DNA from: Bacillota bacterium
Lineage (GTDB): Bacteria; Bacillota; DTU030; DUMP01
Assembly: GCA_030153805.1 (NCBI GenBank)
Contig: JASKLG010000007.1
Location: forward strand, 1-41,368
Direction of reading: 5' to 3'
Length of the DNA stretch: 41,368 nucleotides
Every line of letters begins with the position of its first letter. The stretch's first letter is position 1. Position numbers and translations under genes: made by a program. Shown here piece after piece: positions 6,879 through 15,217 of the stretch. The notes beneath the pieces were generated by a model that did not search any database, had not been told where the DNA came from, and saw nothing but the letters and a program-made list of their open reading frames with translations.

Positions 6879-7343
6879 ATGTCCTTTTTCTTGGAGTCTT
6901 TGGCGGCGGGGCTTAAGGCGAGCCTGTTATCATTGGGCAAAATCGCCCTCATCCTTATTCCTCTTTTTCTCGGGCTTGAGCTCGCCAAGGAGCTGGGCTG
7001 GCTGGGTAGGGTAAGCTCAGGCCTGGCAGGGACTCTCAGGCGGGTGGGTTTACCGGAGCGCGTTGCCTTACCACTGGCTACGGGCACTATTATAGGTTTT
7101 ACTTATGGTGCCGGTGTAATCTTGAAGGCCATTCAAGAAGAGGGCTGGACGAGGCGGGAGATGATGCTGCTCTGGGTGTTTCTCGGCTTAAGCCATGCGC
7201 TCATCGAGGACACGGCCATCTTCGCAGCCCTCGGGATACCTGTGCCGGCGGCGCTAGCGGTGCGACTGGTTCCGGCCCTGGCTGCCACCTGGATTATGTC
7301 TTTGTGGCTGCGCCGCCGCGAGAAGGCTCGGCCGCTTTATTAA
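6879..7343 (+). CDS. Nucleoside-recognition (Gate) domain membrane protein, second of a pair
   Basis: A 154-aa integral membrane protein and companion of the preceding gene. Hydrophobic segments run through residues 17-36, 65-85, 100-120 and 125-150. The family motif reads ATGTIIGFTYGAGVILKAIQ, followed by LGLSHALIEDTAIFAALG. The SHALIED here and SHSLPQE in its partner look like equivalent positions in two related half-proteins. ATG 6879 follows GAGGGGGG. The gene ends 1 nt before the -35 of the ileS promoter, so the divIVA transcript probably stops or is insulated there, though I see no terminator. The pair likely forms a single channel or transporter (inference). Confidence 0.8.
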   Translation: MSFFLESLAAGLKASLLSLGKIALILIPLFLGLELAKELGWLGRVSSGLAGTLRRVGLPERVALPLATGTIIGFTYGAGVILKAIQEEGWTRREMMLLWVFLGLSHALIEDTAIFAALGIPVPAALAVRLVPALAATWIMSLWLRRREKARPLY

Positions 7344-7372
7344 TTGACTTTTGGTGTTCAGAAAGGTATAAT
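7344..7372 (+). promoter_or_regulatory. Sigma-A promoter of the ileS T-box leader
   Basis: TTGACT (7344-7349) and a perfect TATAAT (7367-7372) are separated by 17 nt. The predicted start is near 7379, right before the T-box leader. It begins 1 nt after the stop of the upstream gene. Confidence 0.9.
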
Positions 7373-7378
7373 GGGCGT

Positions 7379-7628
7379 AACTTAATATCTATGCGGCGAT
7401 GAACGGGAGAGTAGGCCGGGTCCGACGGACAGAGAGCCGGGTAAAGGTGCGAGCCGGCACGGCGGTCCGGGCCGAAGATCACCCGGGAGTTGGGAGCTGA
7501 ACCCGAAAGGAAGTAGGCGACCCCGGCGGAGGCCGTTAAGGGAAAGAAGCGGGTGTGTTTTTGTACACCTAAATGGGTGGTACCGCGGGAGAGACTCTCG
7601 TCCCAGAAGGGGCGGGAGTTTTTATTTT
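7379..7628 (+). ncRNA. T-box riboswitch, isoleucine-specific, upstream of ileS
   Basis: The leader senses uncharged tRNA-Ile and allows read-through into ileS when isoleucine is scarce. Visible parts in order: stem I with AGAGAGCCGGG, the distal-loop element GGTGCGAGCC, and the specifier loop GAAG-ATC-ACC with ATC (Ile) at 7478-7480. GAACCCGAAAGGAAGTAGG and further helices follow. The T-box core TGGTACCGCGG lies at 7578-7588. The terminator pairs CTCTCGTCCC (7595-7604) with GGGGCGGGAG (7609-7618) before TTTTTATTTT. The T-box ACC bulge would pair with the tRNA acceptor end to form the antiterminator. Confidence 0.95.
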
Positions 7629-7690
7629 AAAAAAGATTGTGTCCGGGCCAAGCCCGGGCCGTGCGAGGTTTTCGGAGGTGGAGACAGGCA

Positions 7691-10483
7691 ATGGATTATT
7701 CCAAGACCCTAAACCTGCCCAAGACCAAGTTCCCCATGCGGGCAAACCTGCCGCAGCGCGAACCGGAAATCCTGGCCCGTTGGGAAGAGATGGACATTTA
7801 CGGGCTGAGCCGCCGGCGTGCTGCCGGCCGGCCGAAGTTCATCCTGCACGACGGCCCACCATACGCCAACGGAAACATTCATCTCGGCACCGCGCTTAAC
7901 AAGGTCCTCAAAGATATTGTCAACAAGTACAAGTACATGCGCGGTTACGACACACCCTATGTACCCGGGTGGGATACCCACGGCCTTCCTATTGAGCACG
8001 CCGCCATAAAAAATTTGGGCATCAACCGGGCAGAAATTTCTACGGCCGAGCTCAGGCAAAAGTGTGCCGAGTATGCCCTGCACTTTGTGGAGGAGCAGCG
8101 CAAGGAATTTAAGCGGCTTGGCGTGCGCGGCGATTGGGAACACCCGTACCTCACCCTTACGCCGGAATATGAGGCCAAGCAGATCGAGGTCTTCGGAGCT
8201 ATGGCCCAGAAGGGTTATATCTACAAAGGACTTAAACCGGTATACTGGTGCACTACCTGTGAAACGGCGCTGGCTGAGGCCGAGGTGGAGTACCACGAAG
8301 CCGAATCTGACTCGCTCTATGTGAAGTTCCCGCTTAAGGCGGACCCTGCGGGAAAGCTGACTTCTTTGGCCCCGGCTGACAAGATCTTTTTCGTGATCTG
8401 GACCACAACTACCTGGACGCTTCCCGCCAACCTGGCCATCTGCCTGAACCCGCGCTTTGAGTACGTCCTGGTGGAGACTGGTGGCGAGTACTATGTGCTG
8501 GCCAAGGAACTGGTAGACGAAGTTATGCAGGTTACCGGGCGGCAGGCAGGGCGTACGCTCGGCACCTTCCGGGGGGAAGAGCTGGAAGGGATTGAGTGCT
8601 GGCATCCCTTCATTGACCGGCCTTCGGTCGTTATTCTGGGTGAACACGTTACTCTGGACGCCGGAACCGGCTGCGTGCATACGGCTCCCGGTCACGGTTT
8701 GGAAGACTTCGAGGTCGGCCAGAAATATAAGCTTCCCGTCCTTAACCCGGTAAACGGGAAAGGCGTTTTCACCGAGGAGGCGGGGCAATTTGCCGGCCTG
8801 CCGGTGCGGGAAGCTACCGGGCCGATCGTTGAGGAATTGAAAAGGCGGGGTGCGCTACTTTACTTCGGTCATATTAAACACCAGTACCCGCATTGCTGGC
8901 GCTGCAAAGACCCGGTGCTCTTTTTGGCTACGGAACAGTGGTTTGCTTCGGTGGATGCTTTCCGCGACCAGACGCTTAAAGCCATCCAGGAAGTTAAGTG
9001 GTACCCAGCCTGGGGTGCAGAGCGGATCAGCTCCATGGTGCGCGAGCGTTCCGACTGGTGCATTTCGCGCCAGCGGGTTTGGGGTGTTCCCATTCCTATC
9101 TTCTACTGCGAAAAGTGCGGCCGGGAGCTAATCACTCCGGAAAGCATCGCGGCGGTGCGCGATCTCATTGCACGCGAGGGTTCCAACGGTTGGTTCACGC
9201 ATGACGCTTCAGAGATCCTGCCGCCGGGTACACGTTGCTCCGAATGTGGCAACACCACCTTCCGCAAAGAGACCGATACTATGGATGTGTGGTTTGACTC
9301 CGGTTCCAGCCATTTCGCGGTACTGGAAACCCGGCCCGAGCTGGAGTGGCCGTGCGATCTCTACTTAGAGGGAAGTGACCAGCACCGGGGTTGGTTCCAA
9401 TCGTCGCTCCTCACGGCTGTGGCCGTGCGCGGTAGAGCGCCGTACCGGGCAGTGTTGACCCACGGCTATGTGGTGGATGGCGAAGGGCGCAAGATGTCTA
9501 AGTCGCTGGGGAACGTAATCTACCCGCAGGAGATCATCAAGGAGTTCGGAGCGGATATCCTGCGCCTTTGGGTGGCATCGTCCGACTTCAAAGCGGACAT
9601 TCGTGTTTCGCGGGACATCTTGCTTCAGCTCGCCGAAGTTTACCGTAAAATCCGCAACACGGCGCGCTTCCTCCTCGGCAACCTGTACGACTTTGACCCT
9701 GCCAGAGATGCTGTGCCATATGCTGAGCTTACCGAGCTCGATCGCTGGGCGCTTCTTGCGCTGACCCGCCTTACGGAAAAAGTTACGGCGGCCTACGAAA
9801 ACTACGAGTATCACCTCCTTTATCACGCGCTGCACAATTTCTGTGCCGTGGACATGAGCGCTTTTTACCTGGATGTTATCAAGGACCGTTTGTACTGCAG
9901 CCGGGCAGACTCCCGGGAACGGCGGGCGGCGCAGACGGTACTTTACGAGGTGCTCACGACACTGGTCCGCTTGATGGCTCCCGTTCTCACTTTCACGGCG
10001 GAGGAGATCTGGGCCTATGTACCGGGGGAGGGTAAAGAGGAAAGCGTTCAGCTTGCTTCCTGGCCGGAGGTAAAGAAGGAGTACTTGGATCCGGAGTTAG
10101 AGGAACGCTGGAGGGAGCTCCTCCTGGTACGCGAAGATATAACCAAAGCTCTGGAAGAGGCGCGTCAGGCAGGTTTTATCGGCAGTTCGCTTCGGGCCCG
10201 GGTGGATCTGTGGCTGCCGGAGAGCCTAGGAGAAACTTATGCCCTGCTCAAGCGTTACGAGGACCTCTTACCTACCATTCTCATCGTATCGCAAGTAGGC
10301 CTGCACGGGCCGGAAGAAGCTCCGCCGGCGGAGGCTCGGGAGATGGAACATTTCAGCCGGGCCCGCTGCCTGGTGACCCTCGCTTCTGGCGAGAAGTGCG
10401 AGCGCTGCTGGATATACCACGAAGAGGTCCAAGAAGGCGTCTGCCCGCGTTGCCGCGAGGTGCTGGCGGAGGCCGGGCGATAG
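7691..10483 (+). CDS. ileS: Isoleucyl-tRNA synthetase
   Basis: Charges tRNA-Ile in the cytoplasm and edits mis-activated valine. At 930 aa it is full length. The class I signature is GPPYANGNIHLGT at about 55-67; the HIGH motif reads HLGT, with Thr in the last place, a form I recall in clostridial IleRS. The CP1 editing domain follows (TTTTWTLPANLAI; GTGCVHTAPGHG). Then come WFDSGSSHF, KMSKS at 601-605 and an anticodon-binding helical domain. A C-terminal zinc ribbon has CERC and CPRC pairs. ATG 7691 after GGAGGTGG is chosen; an upstream in-frame start at 7637 would lie just past the T-box terminator and lacks a ribosome site. Expression is controlled by the T-box leader. Confidence 0.98.
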   Translation: MDYSKTLNLPKTKFPMRANLPQREPEILARWEEMDIYGLSRRRAAGRPKFILHDGPPYANGNIHLGTALNKVLKDIVNKYKYMRGYDTPYVPGWDTHGLPIEHAAIKNLGINRAEISTAELRQKCAEYALHFVEEQRKEFKRLGVRGDWEHPYLTLTPEYEAKQIEVFGAMAQKGYIYKGLKPVYWCTTCETALAEAEVEYHEAESDSLYVKFPLKADPAGKLTSLAPADKIFFVIWTTTTWTLPANLAICLNPRFEYVLVETGGEYYVLAKELVDEVMQVTGRQAGRTLGTFRGEELEGIECWHPFIDRPSVVILGEHVTLDAGTGCVHTAPGHGLEDFEVGQKYKLPVLNPVNGKGVFTEEAGQFAGLPVREATGPIVEELKRRGALLYFGHIKHQYPHCWRCKDPVLFLATEQWFASVDAFRDQTLKAIQEVKWYPAWGAERISSMVRERSDWCISRQRVWGVPIPIFYCEKCGRELITPESIAAVRDLIAREGSNGWFTHDASEILPPGTRCSECGNTTFRKETDTMDVWFDSGSSHFAVLETRPELEWPCDLYLEGSDQHRGWFQSSLLTAVAVRGRAPYRAVLTHGYVVDGEGRKMSKSLGNVIYPQEIIKEFGADILRLWVASSDFKADIRVSRDILLQLAEVYRKIRNTARFLLGNLYDFDPARDAVPYAELTELDRWALLALTRLTEKVTAAYENYEYHLLYHALHNFCAVDMSAFYLDVIKDRLYCSRADSRERRAAQTVLYEVLTTLVRLMAPVLTFTAEEIWAYVPGEGKEESVQLASWPEVKKEYLDPELEERWRELLLVREDITKALEEARQAGFIGSSLRARVDLWLPESLGETYALLKRYEDLLPTILIVSQVGLHGPEEAPPAEAREMEHFSRARCLVTLASGEKCERCWIYHEEVQEGVCPRCREVLAEAGR

Positions 10484-10494
10484 AAAGTATTTCC

Positions 10495-10519
10495 GGGCGG
10501 GTTCCTCCCGCCCTTTTTT
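10495..10519 (+). terminator. Intrinsic terminator after ileS
   Basis: GGGCGGG (10495-10501), loop TTCCT and CCCGCCC (10507-10513) form a perfect 7-bp stem followed by six T. It starts 12 nt after the ileS stop. The following 97 nt up to the next gene hold no clear promoter. Confidence 0.93.
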
Positions 10520-10615
10520 GTAAAAAAGGATTTCCCGTCCCCACGGCGAATGGAATAAGATGCGGTGCACTAAGGGCGGCCTCCGGCGGGCATTCTAAAA
10601 GAAGAGGTGACGGGT

Positions 10616-10906
10616 GTGCCAACGGAGGAGGAAAGACGGGACCTCAAGGATCAGATGGAGAGGCTGGCCCGGGCTTTGGAAGAAAACAGGATTGCCGAGT
10701 ACGTTTCGCTCCAGCAAAACGCCGGACGCCTTATTTACCTAAATTTCCTCGCCGGCGTGGCGCGAGGCCTGGGTATGGCCGTAGGCTTCACCTTAGTAGG
10801 TGCCCTGGTTATTTACATCCTGCGCCAGATGGTGAGCATTCCCGTCATCGGAACTTTTATCGCCCAAATCGTCGATATCGTTACTACACAGCTCGGGAGG
10901 CAATGA
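10616..10906 (+). CDS. DUF5665-type small membrane protein
   Basis: A 96-aa protein whose shape fits the DUF5665 group found in spore-forming Firmicutes; function unknown. Residues 1-45 form a charged, probably helical cytoplasmic part with a coiled-coil character (EERRDLKDQMERLARALEEN). The rest is hydrophobic, with a membrane segment around 50-75 (MAVGFTLVGALVIYILRQMV) and a second apolar stretch around PVIGTFIAQIVDIV. GTG 10616 is preferred because GAAGAGGTGA lies about 6-7 nt upstream; GTG 10607 overlaps that site. Its stop is 1 nt from the start of the DksA-type gene, so the two are co-translated. Confidence 0.7.
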   Translation: MPTEEERRDLKDQMERLARALEENRIAEYVSLQQNAGRLIYLNFLAGVARGLGMAVGFTLVGALVIYILRQMVSIPVIGTFIAQIVDIVTTQLGRQ

Positions 10907-10907
10907 A

Positions 10908-11576
10908 ATGGAAAATGCCCGGCACTTTCAGGCTCTTTTACAAAAGAAAAAGGCCGAGCTCAGGGACCGGGTGGCGAGAAGGCAGAGGTACGGCCTGAAT
11001 GAGGCCCAGGCGGACTCGGTGGGGGAGCTTTCCGCCTATGACAACCATCCGGCCGACCTGGGGGCTGAAACCTTCGAGCGCGCAAAAGACTTAGGGCTTA
11101 TAGATAATGCGCGCGTGCTTCTCGCCAAAGTGGAGGAGGCCCTGGCCCGGATCGAGGAGGGCACCTACGGCCGGTGCGAGCTCTGCGGGCGGGAAATCGA
11201 CGCCGAACGCCTGGAGGCCGTACCGTGGACGACTCTCTGCCGGGAATGTAAAGAAAAGAAAGAGCGACGCGAAGGGCGGCCTTCCCGCCGTCCGGTCGAA
11301 GAGGTGGCTTTAGACAAGCCCTTCGGGCGTACCTTCTTGGATAACACGGACTACGTCGGCTTCGACGGCGAAGACGCCTGGCAGGCCGTGGCCCGCCACG
11401 GTACTGCCGAGGGACCGCAGGACGTGGGCGGCGTGGATTCTTATAACGACACTTACATCAATTCCGATGAACAACGCGGTGCGGTAGAAGACGTGGAAGA
11501 AGTGGTGATCGAAGATCCGGCCGAGCTTTTCGGGCGTGCCCGCCCCAGCCCGGGCCGGCTGAGGCGTCGTAGCTAA
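10908..11576 (+). CDS. TraR/DksA C4 zinc-finger protein, YteA sporulation type
   Basis: A 222-aa protein of the DksA/TraR superfamily, most like the YteA/YlyA proteins of spore formers. Relatives bind the RNA polymerase secondary channel; Bacillus YlyA sits at the same place between ileS and lspA. An N-terminal coiled coil (about 1-80) contains SAYDNHPADLGAETFERAKD. The C4 zinc finger has C90, C93, C111 and C114 (CELC and CREC). A long C-terminal half follows with the YteA-type segment SYNDTYINSDEQRG and a basic RLRRRS end. ATG 10908 comes 1 nt after the upstream stop, with GGGAGGC as ribosome site. The exact role (spore or stress transcription) is inferred from family and place. Confidence 0.88.
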   Translation: MENARHFQALLQKKKAELRDRVARRQRYGLNEAQADSVGELSAYDNHPADLGAETFERAKDLGLIDNARVLLAKVEEALARIEEGTYGRCELCGREIDAERLEAVPWTTLCRECKEKKERREGRPSRRPVEEVALDKPFGRTFLDNTDYVGFDGEDAWQAVARHGTAEGPQDVGGVDSYNDTYINSDEQRGAVEDVEEVVIEDPAELFGRARPSPGRLRRRS

Positions 11577-11612
11577 AGGCGGGGAGAGGAGAAATGCGAA
11601 GGAGGACTTGTA

Positions 11613-12050
11613 GTGCGGGTGTTTGTTGGAGCGGGGCTTGTTTTGCTCCTAGATCAAATAACTAAGCTCGCGGTACGGCGCTGCCTTTTGCCTGGGGAGA
11701 GCTTTCCCATCATTCGCGGAATCTTCCACCTCTCTTACGTGCAGAACCCGGGGGCGGCTTTCGGTATTCTGAAATACCAGACCGGTTTATTCATAGGGAT
11801 TACGGCTCTAGTGGTAGCGGCGATTATCTTCTACGCGCCCCGCGTAGATCAAGGGCTTCTCAGCTTGGCCTTGTCCCTTGAGCTGGGCGGGGCGCTCGGT
11901 AACCTTATCGACAGGCTGCGCTTTGGGTACGTGGTGGACTTTCTCGACTTCCGCATCTGGCCGGTATTTAACGTGGCTGATATGGCCATTGTGATTGGCG
12001 TGGGCCTCATCTTTCTTTATCTCCTGAGGACAGAGGGGCATGTAGCGTGA
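11613..12050 (+). CDS. lspA: Lipoprotein signal peptidase (signal peptidase II)
   Basis: Membrane aspartyl protease that removes the signal peptide from diacylglyceryl-prolipoproteins. The 145-aa protein has four hydrophobic helices and the catalytic aspartates D100 (GGALGNLIDRL) and D123 (VFNVADMAI). The conserved D14 in LLLDQITK and N45 in VQNPGAAFGIL are also present. GTG 11613 is preceded by AAGGAGG (11599-11605). Its last four bases overlap the start of rluD, so the two genes are coupled, as in Bacillus (lspA-ylyB). Confidence 0.97.
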   Translation: MRVFVGAGLVLLLDQITKLAVRRCLLPGESFPIIRGIFHLSYVQNPGAAFGILKYQTGLFIGITALVVAAIIFYAPRVDQGLLSLALSLELGGALGNLIDRLRFGYVVDFLDFRIWPVFNVADMAIVIGVGLIFLYLLRTEGHVA

Positions 12051-13030
12051 GCGAAGTGAACGCAGGGGAGGGCTTGCGCCGGGTTTTTACCGGCCAAGAG
12101 GAAACGGTGGGGATGCGCCTTGACGTTTTCTTGGCCGGGCTTACGGAGCTCGGGCTTAGCCGCTCCCAGGTCCAGCAGCTTATCCGCGAAGGGCGGGTAA
12201 AGGTGGACGGCCGGCCGGCCAAGCCCAGCCTTAGGCTGGCGGCCGGAACCGAAGTGGAAGTGATTGTACCGCCTCCTGCTCCAGCCGACCTGCGGCCGGA
12301 AGCGATTCCGCTTAACATTGTGTACGAGGACGAGCATCTAGTCGTGCTTGATAAGCCTGCCGGGCTTGTGGTGCACCCTGCGCCGGGCCATCCAGAGGGT
12401 ACGTTGGTGAACGCTTTGCTGGCCCACTGCGGCTCTGAACTCGCCGGCATCGGCGGGGTGCTTCGGCCCGGCATCGTCCACCGCCTGGACAAGGACACTT
12501 CTGGCCTCATGGTGGTGGCAAAAAGCGAGGCGGCGCACCAGGGTCTGAGTGCCGCCATCAAAGCGCGCCAAGTTGAGCGTGTGTACCTGGCTCTGGCCTT
12601 CGGCGAGCTTAAAGCAGATGTGAGCATGGTAGATGCGCCCATTGGGCGGCATCCCGTACAGAGGAAAAAAATGGCGGTGGTGGAGCGTGGCGGGCGGCCG
12701 GCGCGCACGCGCCTGCGCGTGCTGGAACGCTTTCCCGGCTACACCTACCTGGAGGCCACTTTGGAGACAGGGCGAACCCACCAGATTCGCGTGCATCTGG
12801 CCTTTATCGGGCATCCGGTGGTGGGGGACCCCGTTTACGGGCGCCGGCAGGGAAACCTGGGGCTAAAAAGGCAATTCCTGCATGCGGCGCGCCTTAAGTT
12901 TACCCATCCTGTTAGCGGTGAGGTGCTGAGTTTTTCCAGTCCCCTTCCCGAGGAACTGGCGCTGGTGCTGGCTCGCCTGCGGAGAGAAAAAGAAAAAGAC
13001 GGGATTGGGGTAAAGCAGCTTGACGAATGA
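12047..13030 (+). CDS. rluD: Pseudouridine synthase, RluA/RluD family
   Basis: Converts specific uridines of 23S rRNA to pseudouridine. The 327-aa protein has an N-terminal S4 RNA-binding domain (about 20-80; RLDVFLAGL, then QVQQLIREGRVKVDG) and a catalytic domain with HRLDKDTSGLMVVAK, where D148 is the nucleophile. The downstream motif GRTHQIRVHLAFIGHPVVGD is also clear. It is the counterpart of Bacillus ylyB. GTG 12047 overlaps lspA by 4 nt. The end of the gene contains the promoter of the next transcription unit. Target site within the rRNA cannot be assigned from sequence. Confidence 0.95.
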   Translation: MSEVNAGEGLRRVFTGQEETVGMRLDVFLAGLTELGLSRSQVQQLIREGRVKVDGRPAKPSLRLAAGTEVEVIVPPPAPADLRPEAIPLNIVYEDEHLVVLDKPAGLVVHPAPGHPEGTLVNALLAHCGSELAGIGGVLRPGIVHRLDKDTSGLMVVAKSEAAHQGLSAAIKARQVERVYLALAFGELKADVSMVDAPIGRHPVQRKKMAVVERGGRPARTRLRVLERFPGYTYLEATLETGRTHQIRVHLAFIGHPVVGDPVYGRRQGNLGLKRQFLHAARLKFTHPVSGEVLSFSSPLPEELALVLARLRREKEKDGIGVKQLDE

Positions 13031-13048
13031 GGGAATGCGTGGTAGAAT
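13020..13048 (+). promoter_or_regulatory. Sigma-A promoter of pyrR-uraA
   Basis: TTGACG (13020-13025) and TAGAAT (13043-13048) are separated by exactly 17 nt. The -35 overlaps the last codons of rluD. Predicted start near 13055, upstream of the first PyrR-type attenuator. Confidence 0.75.
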
Positions 13049-13074
13049 CAGGCTGACTGAAATCAGCCTTGAAA

Positions 13075-13137
13075 CTAGTCCCGTGAGGCTAGTAAGGAAC
13101 GGAAAAAAGCCTTCCTGCTGGCCGCGGGAAGGCTTTT
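13075..13137 (+). promoter_or_regulatory. PyrR-dependent attenuator in front of pyrR
   Basis: The PyrR-binding loop AGTCCCGTGAGGCT (13077-13090) matches the ARUCCNGNGAGGYU consensus and is closed by ACTAG (13075-13079) and CTAGT (13088-13092). The terminator pairs AAAAGCCTTCC (13105-13115) with GGAAGGCTTTT (13127-13137). UMP- or UTP-bound PyrR would stabilise the loop and favour termination. The U-run is only four bases, so termination may be leaky. A separate small hairpin (GGCTGA/TCAGCC, 13051-13068) lies at the transcript 5' end. Confidence 0.88.
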
Positions 13138-13144
13138 CAGCTAG

Positions 13145-13699
<555 letters not shown>

Positions 13700-13719
13700 G
13701 CGAAAAACCCCTTTAAGGC

Positions 13720-13792
13720 GGTCCCGTGAGGCCGGTAAGGGGGAGGAAGAAATGCAGCCTCCTTACCGGCACCGTCCGGCAAGGAGGTTTTT
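13720..13792 (+). promoter_or_regulatory. Second PyrR-dependent attenuator, between pyrR and uraA
   Basis: The loop GGTCCCGTGAGGCC (13720-13733) matches the PyrR-binding consensus except for its first base. The terminator pairs CCTCCTTACCGG (13758-13769) with CCGGCAAGGAGG (13776-13787), then TTTTT. The segment GGCCGGTAAGGGGGAGG just after the loop can instead pair with the left arm as antiterminator. This mirrors the pyrR-pyrP intercistronic attenuator of Bacillus. Confidence 0.92.
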
Positions 13793-13823
13793 CTATAGAA
13801 ACACAAAAAGAGGAGGAGAAAGC

Positions 13824-15152
13824 ATGAGGCGAATCATCGACGTGGACGAGCGCCTACCCCTGCTCACGACCCTGCCCCTCAGCCTGCAGCACCTGTTTGC
13901 TATGTTTGGAGCTACCATCCTGGTTCCCATCCTGACGGGGCTAAATCCCTCCCTCGCCCTACTCGGCAGCGGTCTCGGTACTTTTACCTATATCATCTGC
14001 ACCAAGGGTAAGATTCCCGCTTATCTCGGTTCTTCCTTCGCCTTCATAGTTCCCATCATCGTGGCCAGCAAGTACTATGGTGTTCAGGCAGCCCTGAGCG
14101 GTTGCTTCGTGGCCGGGCTGGTCTATGTAGCCGTGGCGGCGGTCATCCACAAGGCCGGGACGGCCTGGATCGATCGTTTCCTGCCGCCTGTAGTGGTAGG
14201 TTCGGTGGTTATCGTCATCGGCCTGGCCCTGGCGCGCACGGCAGTAGATATGGCCGGGCTTCTGCCCAAAGAAGGAGAAGCGATTAACCTCTTGACCTCC
14301 CGGGACGTCTGGACGGCCATGTTTACCCTGGCAGTTGCCATCGTCGCCTCAGCCTACTTCAAAGGAATCCTTAACGTTATTCCCGTGTTGATTGGCATAG
14401 TAGCCGGTTATATCTTTGCCTTCACCCAGGGACTGGTGGACCTTACTCCCGTCTTAGAAGCCAAATGGTTTGCCCTGCCTCCCTTCGTTGCTCCCAGGTT
14501 CTCACTTCCGGCCATCCTCCTCATCGCACCGGTAGCGGTGGTAAGCATTACGGAGCACATCGGACATCTATTAGTGACGAACAACATCGTGGGACGCGAC
14601 TTCACTAAGGATCCGGGTCTCGACCGGTCCATCCTGGGCGACGGCCTGGCCACTTCGCTCGCCGCGCTCTTCGGCGCGCCGCCGAACACCACGTACGGTG
14701 AGAACATCGGTGTTATGGCCATCACCCGCGTCTACAGTGTGTGGGTCATCGGCTGGGCGGCGGCCATCGCCGTAGTCCTCTCCTTCGTGCAGAAACTCGG
14801 TGTGGCCATCCAGACCATCCCCACCTCCGTCCTCGGCGGTATCTCCATTCTCCTTTTCGGGACCATCGCTGCTGCCGGCGTGCGCATGCTGGTGGAGAGC
14901 CAGGTGGACTTCTCGGAGACGCGTAACCTCATTCTAGCCTCGGTAATTCTGGTGATCGGTATCGGAGGCGCCGAACTTACCATCGGCAATTTCAGCATCC
15001 ACGGCATGCCTTTGGCGACGTTAATCGGCATCGTGTTAAATCTCATCCTGCCTGCCCCGGAGGGAGAAAAGGAAACAGGACCTGCACCTGAAGTGGCTGG
15101 TGAAGCCAAGCTGGCATGCGACCCGGCGGCAAAAGTTCCTGCCGGACAGTGA
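13824..15152 (+). CDS. uraA: Uracil permease (nucleobase:cation symporter-2 family)
   Basis: Proton-coupled uracil importer in the cytoplasmic membrane. The 442-aa protein is highly hydrophobic, consistent with the 14-helix UraA fold. Markers include LSLQHLFAMFGATILVPIL near the N-terminus, YLGSSFAFIVP, SITEHIGHLLVTN (substrate-site Glu in TEH) and NTTYGENIGVMAITRVYS. The polar C-terminal tail of about 25 residues is rich in P, A and E. ATG 13824 follows AGGAGGAGAA; longer in-frame starts would fall inside the attenuator. Controlled by the PyrR attenuator directly upstream. Equivalent to Bacillus pyrP. Confidence 0.96.
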   Translation: MRRIIDVDERLPLLTTLPLSLQHLFAMFGATILVPILTGLNPSLALLGSGLGTFTYIICTKGKIPAYLGSSFAFIVPIIVASKYYGVQAALSGCFVAGLVYVAVAAVIHKAGTAWIDRFLPPVVVGSVVIVIGLALARTAVDMAGLLPKEGEAINLLTSRDVWTAMFTLAVAIVASAYFKGILNVIPVLIGIVAGYIFAFTQGLVDLTPVLEAKWFALPPFVAPRFSLPAILLIAPVAVVSITEHIGHLLVTNNIVGRDFTKDPGLDRSILGDGLATSLAALFGAPPNTTYGENIGVMAITRVYSVWVIGWAAAIAVVLSFVQKLGVAIQTIPTSVLGGISILLFGTIAAAGVRMLVESQVDFSETRNLILASVILVIGIGGAELTIGNFSIHGMPLATLIGIVLNLILPAPEGEKETGPAPEVAGEAKLACDPAAKVPAGQ

Positions 15153-15185
15153 AACGGCAAAGCTGCTTCAAAGGCCAGAAGAAAA

Positions 15186-15217
15186 GCCCTCAGGAGCTTT
15201 TGCTCCGGAGGGCCTTT
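15186..15217. terminator. Bidirectional terminator between uraA and rqcH
   Basis: GCCCTCAGGAGC (15186-15197), loop TTTT and GCTCCGGAGGGC (15202-15213) form a 12-bp stem with one internal mismatch. On the minus strand the stem is followed by CTTTTCTTC; on the plus strand by CTTTATCTTTTCTT. It serves the convergent genes. The last codons and stop of rqcH lie inside the stem. Confidence 0.85.

Noticed and set aside
7874-7891. IleRS HIGH motif written HLGT
   Set aside because: Thr in the last position is, to my knowledge, usual in clostridial IleRS, so not treated as an anomaly.
7709-8788. 359-codon minus-strand open frame opposite ileS
   Set aside because: Lies wholly antisense to a textbook ileS and shows no recognisable domain; third-position GC of ileS explains the lack of stops.
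10210-10998. 262-codon plus-strand open frame running across the ileS end, its terminator and the DUF5665 gene
   Set aside because: It is out of frame with three better-supported genes, spans a strong terminator and its product is low-complexity R/G/P-rich, typical of GC-rich shadow frames.
11594-11665. Short ORF starting at ATG 11594 in the lspA leader
   Set aside because: Overlaps lspA in another frame; its codons include the lspA ribosome site and the product has no features.
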